Notes: a model not told the origin generated them from the sequence alone. Positions 23,153 to 31,400 are shown, counted from the stretch's first letter. The stretch is 41,696 nucleotides of DNA from Candidatus Iainarchaeum sp. (GCA_028714235.1 JAQTMQ010000008.1:1-41696), one strand, 5' to 3'. Numbers and translations: made by a program.

Positions 23153-23248
23153 TCAAACCACCGCAAAACGAATTTTGCATGAAAACAAAACTGGCACCAT
23201 GTTTTCGCCGTTTCCTATTAAAAGCATTGACCCCGCCAAACAGCCAGC

Positions 23249-23740
23249 ATGAAGGCAGGCGCGCCAAAGCCGTACCTCGTGCGCTCGAGCGAGGCGAGCC
23301 TGAAGGCGCTAGTCGGGAAGCTGAAGGCGGCGTCGGCGCGCCCCCGCGTTTTCGCGCAGGCGTTCGACCCCGGCGCAATCGTCAGCAAGAGGCACCTCGA
23401 GCTCGCCTGGCTTCTCGCGGAATCGGCGTTCAGGAACGGCGGGAACCGCGCGAGGACGCTTGAAAACGAGGCGCTCCTGCGTGCCGCCGCAACCGCGAGA
23501 ATCGGCGAGGCAATCCGGAGGGCGGGCGCAAGAAGCCCGCAAAAATTCGTGTTGCTGACGGACGCGAAGGGCGGCCGGCTGAAGCGGCTGCTGGACGCGA
23601 TTGGCGGCACCGCGGAGAAGCCGGAATTCAAGCCGGACGAAAAGGAGGTTTGCGCGCTTTTCGGGATAAGCGGAAAGCTCCTGGAAAATTATTCCCTTGA
23701 GGAGCTCGTCCTGGAAAAAGTGGCGTTAAGCGGAGCCTGA
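23249..23740 (+). CDS. cgi121: KEOPS subunit Cgi121
   Basis: A 163-residue protein matching the Cgi121/TPRKB family: a mixed alpha/beta N-terminus (FAQAFDPGAIVSKRHLELAWLLAESAF), then NGGNRARTLENEALLRAAATARIGEAIR, the conserved helix pair that binds Bud32, and a C-terminal helix (SLEELVLEKVAL). Cgi121 binds the tRNA 3' CCA end and Bud32. A TATA-like CTATTAAAAG (23214-23223) lies about 30 nt before the ATG with no SD, so the mRNA is probably leaderless. Sequence conservation in this family is low, hence the moderate confidence. Confidence 0.75.
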   Translation: MKAGAPKPYLVRSSEASLKALVGKLKAASARPRVFAQAFDPGAIVSKRHLELAWLLAESAFRNGGNRARTLENEALLRAAATARIGEAIRRAGARSPQKFVLLTDAKGGRLKRLLDAIGGTAEKPEFKPDEKEVCALFGISGKLLENYSLEELVLEKVALSGA

Positions 23741-23778
23741 AGGACGCGCTTCCGCTTCCTCATTTGCGCCGCAAAACC

Positions 23779-24432
23779 TCAGGCTTCCGCGGCCTCCCCG
23801 TCGTCAACGTACTTGGCCTCCAGCGCCTCCCTGATTCTTTTCGCCTTCTCCTCCCCGATTTTCTCGTCCTTCACCAGCTTCTCCTCGCCCGCCGTAATCA
23901 CGCCTTCTACGCTCCCGAACTCCTCGAGGAGGGCGCGCGCGAGCTTGGGCCCCACGCTGGGCAGGGACTCCACGATCATCCTCTGGCGCCGCGGGAGCGA
24001 GAGCGCCTTCCTCTTCGCGGCGACCCTGACGGGCCGCTTGCAGGAAAGCTGCTCCCTTTTCGCGAGGGCGAGGATGAATTCGGCCGTCCCTTCCGCGTCC
24101 CTCGTGAAAAAAATGCTGATGCCGAACTCGAGCATGAGGCACGAAATCGCGCCGAGGACGGCGGGGCGCGAAACCCTTTCCCCGAACCTCTCGCCCTCGA
24201 CCACGAGGACGGGCTTTCCGAAGCTTTCGCAAAGCCTTTGCGCCTGGTCGAAAAGCCGCGCGTCAACGATTGACGCCTCGAAGTCCTCGCGCCTCTTGCG
24301 CTCCACGCAGCACCTGTCCGAGACGACGAAGTCGCCGGTGGAAAGCTGCGCAATCTCCACGTCCGCGCCCTTCCCGCGGAGGATTTCGGCGATCCTGCTC
24401 CTGCCTTCGCGGTGGTCCGCGAAAACCTTCAC
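23779..24432 (-). CDS. XPF/ERCC4-type nuclease with helix-hairpin-helix (Hef C-terminus type)
   Basis: A 217-residue structure-specific nuclease like archaeal XPF or the nuclease half of Hef, without the helicase. The ERCC4 core has D6 (FADHREG), GD at 33-34 (LSTGDFVV) and the signature ERKRREDF (E44, R45, K46, D50). After a basic linker a tandem HhH domain (ESLPSVGPKLARALLEEFG; LVKDEKIGEEKAKRIREAL) fills about 155-210. It would cut flap, fork or 3'-branch substrates. Start GTG 24430-24432 overlaps the stop of the upstream PIN gene (GTGA) and begins the first strand. There is no PCNA-interacting motif at the end (EAAEA). Confidence 0.9.
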   Translation of the reverse strand: MKVFADHREGRSRIAEILRGKGADVEIAQLSTGDFVVSDRCCVERKRREDFEASIVDARLFDQAQRLCESFGKPVLVVEGERFGERVSRPAVLGAISCLMLEFGISIFFTRDAEGTAEFILALAKREQLSCKRPVRVAAKRKALSLPRRQRMIVESLPSVGPKLARALLEEFGSVEGVITAGEEKLVKDEKIGEEKAKRIREALEAKYVDDGEAAEA

Positions 24433-25217
24433 TCGGCCTTCCAAGCCCTGCGCCCCCTTTCCCGCCCGAACCCCTTCGCGTATTCTCCGATTTCCTCGAA
24501 GCTGATGCTGCACCCGGCGAACTTGACGCCGTAAAGCGCGGCCTCGAGGGCCCGGGTCTCGAGCCTCCCGAAGCGCCTGAAATAGCCGCGCTCGAAGGCG
24601 ATTATCACGAGCTCGCTGCTCCTGAACAGGCTCAATCCCGCGCACGTCCTCCTGAACCGGTCCAGGTATTTTTCGTTGACGCGGATGTCGCGGCGGAACT
24701 CGCCCGCCATGTGGCTCCTGAGCGCTTCCGGCTTCTCCACGAGGAACCGGAGGGTCCTCTCGTCAATCATGATGTTCTTCAGGCCGAGCTCGAGCGCGAG
24801 GGCAAGCGTTTCGGCCTCGCCCGCGTGCATTATCGGGACCGGCTTGTCGTTCTCGAAAAAAATGTTGTTCGCCACCCACAGGACCTCCTCCGTCCTCCCC
24901 CCCAGGTTCCTCGCGTCCGCGACGCTGATGAGGCCGTCGTTGAGCGCGAGCTCGAGGCGGACGGCCGGAAGCGTGTGCGACTTCAGCTTGAGCGGCTGGT
25001 CTATGCACTCCCGCTTCACTTCCCTCGAAATCAGGAACTCGCCCCTTGCGCGCCCCCCGCCGTCCCCCTCCTCGGCAAAGCACGGCTTGAGGTGCGCGAG
25101 AATCGGCAGGAGGCAGCAGTCCGCAAGCGAAATCAGGGAGCTGGAATCGCATGCGACGCTTCCGCTTGCAAACTCCCGCCCGGCCGACCCAACCCTGCCT
25201 CCAAACCGGCTCAGCAA
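24429..25217 (-). CDS. PIN-domain protein coupled to XPF-type nuclease
   Basis: A protein of about 262 residues with a PIN-like core: the first acidic strand VACDSSSLISLA, then PIMHAGEAETLALALELG with its acidic pair, and NIMIDERTLRFL. About 90 residues follow the core (FRRDIRVNEKYLDRFRRT...), helical and basic. PIN proteins are Mg-dependent ribonucleases or inactive relatives; acidic residues look retained. The start is uncertain: no ATG/GTG lies between the upstream gene's stop and the PIN strand, so I take the TTG at 25215-25217 (GAGGGT upstream), which overlaps that stop. It forms a translationally coupled trio with the genes on both sides. Confidence 0.75.
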   Translation of the reverse strand: MLSRFGGRVGSAGREFASGSVACDSSSLISLADCCLLPILAHLKPCFAEEGDGGGRARGEFLISREVKRECIDQPLKLKSHTLPAVRLELALNDGLISVADARNLGGRTEEVLWVANNIFFENDKPVPIMHAGEAETLALALELGLKNIMIDERTLRFLVEKPEALRSHMAGEFRRDIRVNEKYLDRFRRTCAGLSLFRSSELVIIAFERGYFRRFGRLETRALEAALYGVKFAGCSISFEEIGEYAKGFGRERGRRAWKAE

Positions 25218-25807
25218 AACCAAATACCCTCGTCTTCGGGGACGCAATGCCCGGGGAAAACCTTCCGCGCGCCCTTGAGCCTCTCCTCGAGCGGCATCGT
25301 CCGCCCGCTCCTGTCCGCCATCAGGGTCCTGCCCGAATACGCGAGGAGGTCGCGCTTGTGCGCCGAAGTCAGGGCGACCGCCTTGGAAAGCGAGAACCCC
25401 TGCGCGTAAAGCCTCGCCGCAAGCTTCGTCCGCCCCTTGGCCTCGAGGCCGTTCACGAACCGCTCGTCGGCAAGCTCAAGCCGCCGCATGTCCTCGATGA
25501 CGCCGTGCATCTTCTTGAGGTACTGGCGCGTCTTCCCGCGCTTCACGAGCTCCTCGCAGGCGGCAATCTTTTCCAGCGCCGCGCGCATGAACCGCCTCTT
25601 CCCCCGCACGTCCCAGTAATGCTGCTTTGAAAGCAGCTTTGAAAGCATGTAGGAAACGAGGGCGACGTTGAACGTTTCCTCCCCGTCGTCGAGCGCCGTC
25701 GCGTCCGCGGCCGCCCGGCTCACCCGCCTCAATCCCGCGACGTCAAGGCCCGAAACGGCGGAGCGGAGGTCGTGCAACAACTCGGACAGCTGCCCCGCGG
25801 TCGCCAT
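25211..25807 (-). CDS. Helical protein of unknown function, first gene of PIN/XPF module
   Basis: A 198-residue, mostly helical, basic protein that I do not recognise. Parts: an N-terminal helical bundle (to about 80), a Lys/Arg-rich stretch (AACEELVKRGKTRQYLKKMH), an HTH-like segment (YAQGFSLSKAVALTSAHKR) and a conserved-looking tail (LLAYSGRTLMADRSG). Start ATG 25805-25807: a TATA-like TTTTATAC at 25833-25841 sits about 30 nt upstream without an SD, so the mRNA is probably leaderless. Its stop lies inside the start region of the PIN gene. Being first in an overlapping run with a PIN protein and an XPF nuclease suggests nucleic-acid binding. Confidence 0.65.
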   Translation of the reverse strand: MATAGQLSELLHDLRSAVSGLDVAGLRRVSRAAADATALDDGEETFNVALVSYMLSKLLSKQHYWDVRGKRRFMRAALEKIAACEELVKRGKTRQYLKKMHGVIEDMRRLELADERFVNGLEAKGRTKLAARLYAQGFSLSKAVALTSAHKRDLLAYSGRTLMADRSGRTMPLEERLKGARKVFPGHCVPEDEGIWFC

Positions 25808-25832
25808 TGCGGAAAAGCTGGGCTGGAGGTCG

Positions 25833-25841
25833 TATAAAAGC
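25833..25841 (-). promoter_or_regulatory. TATA box of the helical/PIN/XPF module
   Basis: CTTTTATAC on the minus strand, 26-34 nt before the ATG at 25807. It is the only promoter-like element seen for the three overlapping genes. Confidence 0.5.
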
Positions 25842-26002
25842 GTTGCCCAGCGCGTTTCCCGCGCGCGGCCCCGCGGCAATCCCCTCGCCTATGGGCCCGA
25901 AAAATTGCCCGTTCCCCAAAACCGGGGCCAAATCCGCCTCATTTCGCGAATCGGGGGAAAAATCGGAAGAATCCAGTTGAACCGGCAGGCCTCACCGCAA
26001 AG

Positions 26003-26012
26003 CTTTTAAATA
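26003..26012 (+). promoter_or_regulatory. TATA box of the winged-helix gene
   Basis: CTTTTAAATA, followed directly by two tandem 11-bp repeats. Initiation is expected near 26035, inside or just after the repeats. Confidence 0.6.
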
Positions 26013-26032
26013 GAATCATGATAGAATCATGA
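26011..26032 (+). repeat. Tandem 11-bp repeat, putative operator
   Basis: tagaatcatga occurs twice in perfect tandem (26011-26021, 26022-26032), each copy with the palindrome TCATGA. One helical turn of spacing and the position between TATA box and start fit a repressor operator. GAATCA recurs with the same 11-bp spacing just after the gene (26607, 26618). Confidence 0.6.
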
Positions 26033-26070
26033 CTGTTCCGTGACAGGTCGTTCAAGCAGCGGGTGCGGGA

Positions 26071-26586
26071 ATGGATGAGCCCAAAGATGTATTTAAGGAT
26101 TCCGCCCGCGGGCGCGACCGTTTCGAGGAGAAGGTCGCGGACCTGAGGAAGGAAATCGACGACAGGAACGCGCGCCTGAAGGCGATGGCGGACAAGCTGA
26201 ACGACCCCGTTTACCTTTCGGGGATGATGCTTTCCGTCCAGTCCGAGCGCGAGAACACGAACAGGATACTGAAGAACATTTACGCCGAACTCGAGCGCGT
26301 CAGGGAGCTCTCCGGGCGCCTGGAGCGCATCGAGGCGGCGCTCGCGGGCGGAGGAAGCGCGCCCGCCCCGGCGATGCCGCGGGGCGAACACATGCTTTCG
26401 GAGATTGACGAGCAGCTCGTCAGGCTCGCGAAGAAGAGGGGGAGAATCTGCGCCGGGGACGCGCAGCGCGCCTTCGGTTACAGGGGGAGGAACGCGGCAA
26501 GCGCGCGGCTGAACCGCATGTACGAGATGGGCGTGCTCGACAAGGCGCAGGCGGGGCGGACCGTGTATTACTTCGCCCGGAAATGA
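26071..26586 (+). CDS. Coiled-coil winged-helix DNA-binding protein
   Basis: A 171-residue protein. Residues 10-95 are a long charged coiled coil (DRFEEKVADLRKEIDDRN; VRELSGRLERIEAAL), then a Gly/Pro/Ala linker, then a winged helix (about 112-171: SEIDEQLVRLAKKRGRICAGDAQRAFGY..., SARLNRMYEMGVLDKAQAGRTVYYFARK) whose final hairpin is typical of MarR/ArsR-like folds. It probably dimerises through the coiled coil and binds DNA. No GGTGG SD is present; a GGTCG/GGGTGCGGGA stretch precedes the ATG. Its 5' region carries tandem repeats that could be its own operator. It is divergent from the helical/PIN/XPF module. Confidence 0.75.
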   Translation: MDEPKDVFKDSARGRDRFEEKVADLRKEIDDRNARLKAMADKLNDPVYLSGMMLSVQSERENTNRILKNIYAELERVRELSGRLERIEAALAGGGSAPAPAMPRGEHMLSEIDEQLVRLAKKRGRICAGDAQRAFGYRGRNAASARLNRMYEMGVLDKAQAGRTVYYFARK

Positions 26587-26606
26587 GCCGCGGGATGCTC
26601 GCGGCG

Positions 26607-26623
26607 GAATCACAACGGAATCA
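26607..26623 (+). repeat. Second pair of GAATCA repeats, after the winged-helix gene
   Basis: CGGAATCA occurs at 26605-26612 and again at 26616-26623, 11 bp apart, repeating the hexamer and the spacing of the 26011-26032 repeats on the other side of the gene. Confidence 0.5.
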
Positions 26624-26625
26624 TG

Positions 26626-26663
26626 CTTGCAGTCGCGGGCGAAAGCCCGCCAAAACGTGCAAG
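26626..26663 (+). ncRNA. Foldable hairpin with GAAA tetraloop and internal loop
   Basis: CTTGCA (26626-26631) pairs with TGCAAG (26658-26663); inside, GCGGGC (26635-26640) pairs with GCCCGC (26645-26650) around a GAAA tetraloop. The asymmetric internal loop is GTC against CAAAACG. It could be a 3'-end structure of the winged-helix mRNA or a small RNA with a guide-like pocket; no ACA or box D element is clear. The strand cannot be fixed from sequence, though GAAA favours the plus strand. Confidence 0.35.
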
Positions 26664-26732
26664 GCGACCAGACGCGAATCCGGAGTCAGTGAAGGCGTGC
26701 CAGCACCGATCCTGTTGGCACGAAAACTAACA

Positions 26733-26836
26733 AGCAGGGGCGGCGGGGATGGAACCCACCTCCCTCCGCCATCCGGCGGAGAAGCATTGGCGCGGACCTC
26801 GACCACCCTGCGCCAAGCCCGCCCGCCGCCCCTGCT
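26733..26836 (-). ncRNA. tRNA-like structured RNA candidate
   Basis: On the minus strand the 104-nt ends form a perfect 14-bp stem (AGCAGGGGCGGCGG with CCGCCGCCCCTGCT). Inside are three hairpins: TTGGCGC/GCGCCAA (7 bp, 16-nt loop), CTCCGCC/GGCGGAG (7 bp, GGAT loop) and a T-arm-like GTGGG-TTCCATC-CCCGC. TGGCGCAGGGTGG matches a tRNA A-box and GGTTCCATCC nearly matches a B-box. I cannot fit a standard cloverleaf: no 7-nt anticodon loop is found and the closing stem is too long. It may be a degenerate or intron-containing tRNA, or another structured RNA. The toxin gene ends only 15 nt upstream. Confidence 0.4.
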
Positions 26837-26851
26837 AACCTACCTTCCGGC

Positions 26852-27121
26852 TCATTTTTCCTTCGCTAGTCTTTTGTATATCCGCTTCCTGTGGTCGATT
26901 AGCGTCACTTCTATCCTTCCCAATTCGTGGTTCACGTCCGCAATAACCCTGTAGTCGCCAACGCGAAGCCGGTAGTCCCGCCGTCCCCCGAGCCGCCCAA
27001 AGAAATGGAGCGGTTCCTCCTTCGCCGCGGTTAGCTTGCCGAATATCCTCCTGCGCGATTCCTTCGGCAGGCCTTCCAGGAATGCAACGGCCTTCTTGTC
27101 GAAAACGAGACCATAGCTCAC
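26852..27121 (-). CDS. RelE/ParE-family toxin
   Basis: An 89-residue RelE-fold protein: YGLVFDKKAVAFLEGLPKE at the N-terminus, FFGRLGGRRDYRLRVGDYRVIADV in the core, and VTLIDHRKRIYKRL at the C-terminus with the basic and aromatic residues used for mRNA cleavage in the ribosomal A site. The ATG at 27119-27121 overlaps the antitoxin stop (ATGA). Antitoxin first and toxin second is the usual order. Activity is inferred from the family. Confidence 0.9.
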   Translation of the reverse strand: MSYGLVFDKKAVAFLEGLPKESRRRIFGKLTAAKEEPLHFFGRLGGRRDYRLRVGDYRVIADVNHELGRIEVTLIDHRKRIYKRLAKEK

Positions 27122-27357
27122 AGGCCCAGCCTCTTTCTTGCCGCATCCTCCGCCACGAATTCGCCGCCCGATATCCTTTGCCGCGCCTTCTCAATCCGCT
27201 CAACGGCTTCCCTTGAAAGCTTTGGCTCCGTCTTGCACGTGTCAGCAATCCCCACCAGCTTCAGCACGACCTCGTCGTAGCTCTCGTTCCGGTACTCCCT
27301 GTACCTGTCAAGATGGGATTTGGTTCGCCTGTGCAGCCTTATACTGCATACCTCCAT
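27118..27357 (-). CDS. Antitoxin paired with RelE-family toxin
   Basis: A 79-residue protein. SIRLHRRTKSHLDRYREYRNESYDEVV is a ribbon-helix-helix-like N-terminus as in archaeal RelB/DUF7557-type antitoxins; the C-terminal half (KLSREAVERIEKARQRISGGEFVAEDAARKRLG) is a charged helical toxin-binding tail. The ATG at 27355-27357 is taken as start with a TATA box about 30 nt upstream and no leader; GGAGGT lies just inside this start, so a start 4-5 codons later is possible though no ATG/GTG/TTG is there. Repeats over the promoter suggest autoregulation. Confidence 0.8.
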   Translation of the reverse strand: MEVCSIRLHRRTKSHLDRYREYRNESYDEVVLKLVGIADTCKTEPKLSREAVERIEKARQRISGGEFVAEDAARKRLGL

Positions 27358-27398
27358 ATACACCACGCATATCCATGTATATACACGTATATTTAAAC
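27356..27398 (-). promoter_or_regulatory. Antitoxin promoter with repeated operator-like motif
   Basis: TTTAAATATA on the minus strand (27387-27396) is a TATA box. ATATACAC occurs at 27356-27363 and 27379-27386 on the plus strand, 23 bp apart, flanking the expected initiation site: a layout for binding by the antitoxin's ribbon-helix-helix. Confidence 0.55.
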
Positions 27399-27437
27399 CC
27401 CGTGCAAGGCGAGCTGGCGAATAAGCCGGGTTCCAAA

Positions 27438-28487
27438 TCAGATTATTTTCGCGCCGCTCTTCGTCACGAGAACGGTTTCCTCGAACCTCGCCCCGAAGTC
27501 CGCGCAGTAGGTTGACGGCTCTATCGCGAGCGTGCAGTTTTCCACGATTTCGTCTGGAGAGTTGTCCGCGAACGACGGGTATTCGTGCACTTCCAGCCCG
27601 ATGCCGTGGCCGAGGCTGTGCGACGGGAAGTCGAGGGCCGAGCAGTGCAGGTATTCGCGGTACGCCGCCGAAATCTCGGAGACCTTCCTTCCCGGCCGGA
27701 TTTCCTTCAGGATTTCCCCGAAGATTGCCTTCAGCTTCTCGTACGCTTCGGCCTGCCTCCGGTCCGGCTCGCCGACGAAAAAGCATCTCGTGTGGTCGGA
27801 GCAGTAGCCCCCGGATTTGGCGCCCCAGTCCACGAGGACGATTTCCCCGGCCTCAAGCTTCCGTTCCCCGCTTTCTGCGTGCGGGAAGCGCGCGTTCCCC
27901 CCGAACGCGGCGATGGGGGGGAAGGACGCCTCGCACCCGGCTTCGAGGACGAGGGCCCAGATTTTCCTTTTCGCCTCAAGCTCGCTGGCGCCGGGCTTGA
28001 GCTCGAGGCCTTCGAACGCCTTGCGCGCGGTTTCGGCCGCGCGCCTCACGGACTCGGTTTCGCGCTCGCTTTTCCTCGCGCGCTGGAGCTGGAAGAGCCG
28101 GGAGGCGTCCGCGATTTCGCCGTCCGCGGCCTTCACGGAGTTCTCGAAAAAGGAGACGGTCGCCGAAGACTTGGAGAACGCGATTTTTTTGCAGCCCGAG
28201 AGCTCGCGGCCGAGGGTCTTCACGTAACCCCCGCGCGAGAACTCGAGTACGTTTCCCGGAAACTTTTCCTTTGCGAGCGTGAGGTTGAGGGGGTTTGCGA
28301 TGAGCGACGGGGTTTCCCCGCGCCTTGCAATCAGGGTGCCGCGGTCCATCGCGATTTCCGAGTAGTAAAAAAAGTTGGCGTCCGGGCTTGCCGACGCGTC
28401 CCAGCTCGCGAGGAGCACCGCGTCAAACCCCGGGTTTGCCTTGAAGAACTCCTCAAGCCTGCCGAATGCCATGGAGAGCTTTTCCAT
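27438..28487 (-). CDS. pepQ: Xaa-Pro aminopeptidase/dipeptidase (M24)
   Basis: A 349-residue creatinase-fold metallopeptidase removing or cleaving before proline. The N-terminal domain (about 1-125) is of the prolidase type; the C-terminal pita-bread domain has metal ligands D in VLVDWGAKSG, D in CSDHTRCFF, H in SLGHGIGLEVHEYP, E in TLAIEPSTY and E in ARFEETVLV, so all five ligands are kept. The ATG at 28485-28487 is 12 nt from the end of smc; there is no clear SD, and a second ATG follows at codon 6. It is probably read on the smc transcript. Confidence 0.92.
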   Translation of the reverse strand: MEKLSMAFGRLEEFFKANPGFDAVLLASWDASASPDANFFYYSEIAMDRGTLIARRGETPSLIANPLNLTLAKEKFPGNVLEFSRGGYVKTLGRELSGCKKIAFSKSSATVSFFENSVKAADGEIADASRLFQLQRARKSERETESVRRAAETARKAFEGLELKPGASELEAKRKIWALVLEAGCEASFPPIAAFGGNARFPHAESGERKLEAGEIVLVDWGAKSGGYCSDHTRCFFVGEPDRRQAEAYEKLKAIFGEILKEIRPGRKVSEISAAYREYLHCSALDFPSHSLGHGIGLEVHEYPSFADNSPDEIVENCTLAIEPSTYCADFGARFEETVLVTKSGAKII

Positions 28488-28499
28488 GGAAAAAATTAA

Positions 28500-31400
28500 T
28501 TAGGCTTGCGAAACGGCAATCGCCGATACCTCGGCCGCCTTTTCCCCGGCTTCGGGCCCCGGCTTCCCGGCTTCGCCTCCCGATTCCTTGCCCGCATTCC
28601 GCTTGAGCTCTATTCCCACGATGCGCGAGGTCCCGTCGCTTTTGGACACTCCGAGCGCGATGTCCGCGTTTGAGAGCACCTGGTCGTTGTGCGTTACGAC
28701 TATGAACTGCGTGGACTTGGAGAGCTCGCCGAGCAGGCGCGCGAGCTTGAGCGAGTTCTCCTTGTCGAGGGCCGCGTCCGCCTCGTCCAGGATGTAGAAC
28801 GGCGCGGGCTTGAACATCTGGATTGAGAACACGAATATTACGGACAGGAGTGCCTTCTCGCCGCCGCTCATGGACTCCAGGTATTTTTCCTTGCGCGACT
28901 CGTCCTTGACGAGGATGCTCATGCCTCCCTCGAACGGGTTCGCCGCGTTCTCGAGGGTGAGCGTCGCCTCCCCGCGCATCGTGTGCGAGTAAAGCCGCTT
29001 GAAGTTGTCGTTGAGCTTGTGGAACGTTTCCGTGAACACCTCCTTCTTGTGCGAATCGATTTCCTCAATCATCCTCATTACCGCGCGCTTCTCCTCGGCG
29101 AGCTTGCCGATGCGCTCCTTCACGTCCCCGATTACCGCCCTCATCTCCTCGTACGTTTCGGGCGCCTTCAGGTTCACGTTCCCCATCGCGGACATGACCG
29201 CCTCGCATTCCCTGATTCTCGCCTCAAGGGACTCCTTGTCGCCCTCGACCGGCGAAACGTCCAGGTAGCCTGCGGCCTCGGCCTTCAGGTCCGCGAGGCG
29301 GGTTTCCAGCGACGCCTTCCTCACCTCGAGCTCGGTTAGCTGCCGCCTCGCCCTCTCGGAGCCGTGCATGCGCTTGCCCCGCTCCTTCGCAAGCTCGCCA
29401 ATCTCGCCGTCAAGCACGTTACGCTTCCCGTAAAGCTCGGAAAGCGCGCTCGAAACGTGTTTCGCCTTCCCCTCCTTTTCCGCAAGCAGCTTCGCCTTCC
29501 CCGCGGCTTCCTTCTCGAGCGCGGCAAGCGCCTTTTCGAGCGCGGCCTCGCCGGCCTCCAGCTCCTTCTCCTCCTCCGCAATCGAGGCGAGCCTCTGCCT
29601 CGCGACGCCCGCCTCCGCGCGCAGGCCGGCAAGCTTCGCCTCGAGCTCGGAGCGCATGCCCGTGAGCTTCGCGAACTCGTCGTCCATCTCGCGCGCCTTG
29701 GACTTGGCGCCGTACCCTTTCGCCGCCTCGATTTCGCCGGCGACGCGCTTCACGCCCGCGTCAACCGCGCCGGCTTCCGCGCGGGCGCGCGCCAAGCGCG
29801 TTTCGGCTTCCGCCTTCGCTTTCGCGTGCCCTTCCGCCTCCGCGCGGAGCCGCGCAATCCTGTCGGAAGCCTCCTTGCGCGCGGCCTTCCCGCGCTCGTC
29901 CGCCTCCTCAAGGTGCTTGAGCTCGATTTCGTTCGCCTTCAGCTTCACCTCGAGCTCGCCGCGCTCGCGCCTCTTCCGGTTCATCTCCTCGCGGATGGAC
30001 TCAAGCGACGAGAACACGCCGTCCTTCTCCGATTTCAGCGCCTCCACTTCAGCGCGCAGCCTCTCGCCTTCCGCCTTGTCGCGCAGTCCCGCCTTCCTTG
30101 AAACCGTGCCGCCCGTGATTACCCCGCTTGCCTCGAACAGGTCGCCTTCGTGCGTGACCATGCGCGCCTTCCCGGGCCCGATTTTTTTCGCCGCGCCGAC
30201 CGAGTCCACAAGCACGGTGTCCCCGAACACGTATTCGAAGGCGGGCGCGTAGGCCGCGTTGAATTCCACGTGCTCGATGATGAACCCGCTGCTTCCCTCC
30301 TTTTTCGCGGCCTCGCGCGCGTCGGCTGAGAAAACGAACGGCTTCTTGTCCAGCGGAATGAACGTGCATCTCCCGAGCTTCCTCTGCTTCAGGTACTCAA
30401 TCGCCTTGGCGGCGACGTCGAAGCTTTCCACGACCAGGAAGTTGAGCCGGTTTCCGGCGCTTGCCTCTACCGCCTGCGAAAGCGGCTCGGGGAACCTGCA
30501 GAGCTCCCCCGCGGTCCCGTGCACGCCTTTAAGCATCCCGCGGTCGCGCAAGTCGAGAATGGAGCCGACCGCCTGCATTTCCGGCGTCTCCTTCATCGCG
30601 GCAAGCTTTGAGGCGACCGTGACGTACCTCTCCTTCGCCTCAAGGAACTTTTTCTCGACTTCGGGAAGCCGCCTGTTGAGCTCCTTTTCCTTCGCGAAAA
30701 GCCGGTCTATGTCGCCCTCCACGGAAGCGAGCTCCTGCTGGAGCGCGCCCGCCTCGGACATGAGTTTCGCGCGCTCCCCGGCCTCGGCCCCGCCTTCCGC
30801 GGAAGCGGTCCTCGAAAGCTCGCCTTCCACGAAAACCGCCTTCGTGGTGGCGGTCGCAAGCTCCACCTCGGCGGCAGAGGCCTCCACGCGCTTCTCCTCA
30901 AGCGCCTTCAGGAGCGCGGCCTGCTCGGACAAAAGCGACCTCACCTTCGCGTCCGCCGCCTCCGCGCCCCTGGACGCATCGCTTCTCGCCTTCTCGTGCG
31001 CGGCCGCCTGCCCCGAGACCTTGGAGAGCCCGCCTTCCGCCTCCTTCGCGTCCGCCGCGAATTTTTTCGCGTCCGCCTCGAGCTTTTTCCTCTGCTCGGA
31101 AACCGACTTCAGGCTTTGCGAGATGCGGGCGAGCTCGCCTTCCTTCGCGGCCTTTGTGGAATCCAGGACCGCGAGGTCGGACTTGAGCGCGCCAATCTCG
31201 CGCGAAAGCCCGGACTGCTCCATTTCCGCGCTCTCGTTAATCTGCTTCACCAAGGCGAACTTCTCGTTTTCCAGGGCCGCAATCCTTGCGTCCAATTCCT
31301 CGGACGCCTTCCTGGCCTCGTCCTCCTTCGCCTTCAGCTCGAAATAGCTTTTCGCGGCCTCGGAATGCTCTCCGTCAACGCGCGCGAGCTCGAGGCCTAT

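Noticed and set aside
26733-26836. Calling the element a tRNA for selenocysteine, serine or leucine
   Set aside because: A long closing stem and variable-arm-like hairpin are present, but no anticodon arm, no T8, and no consistent acceptor/T-stem division could be found.
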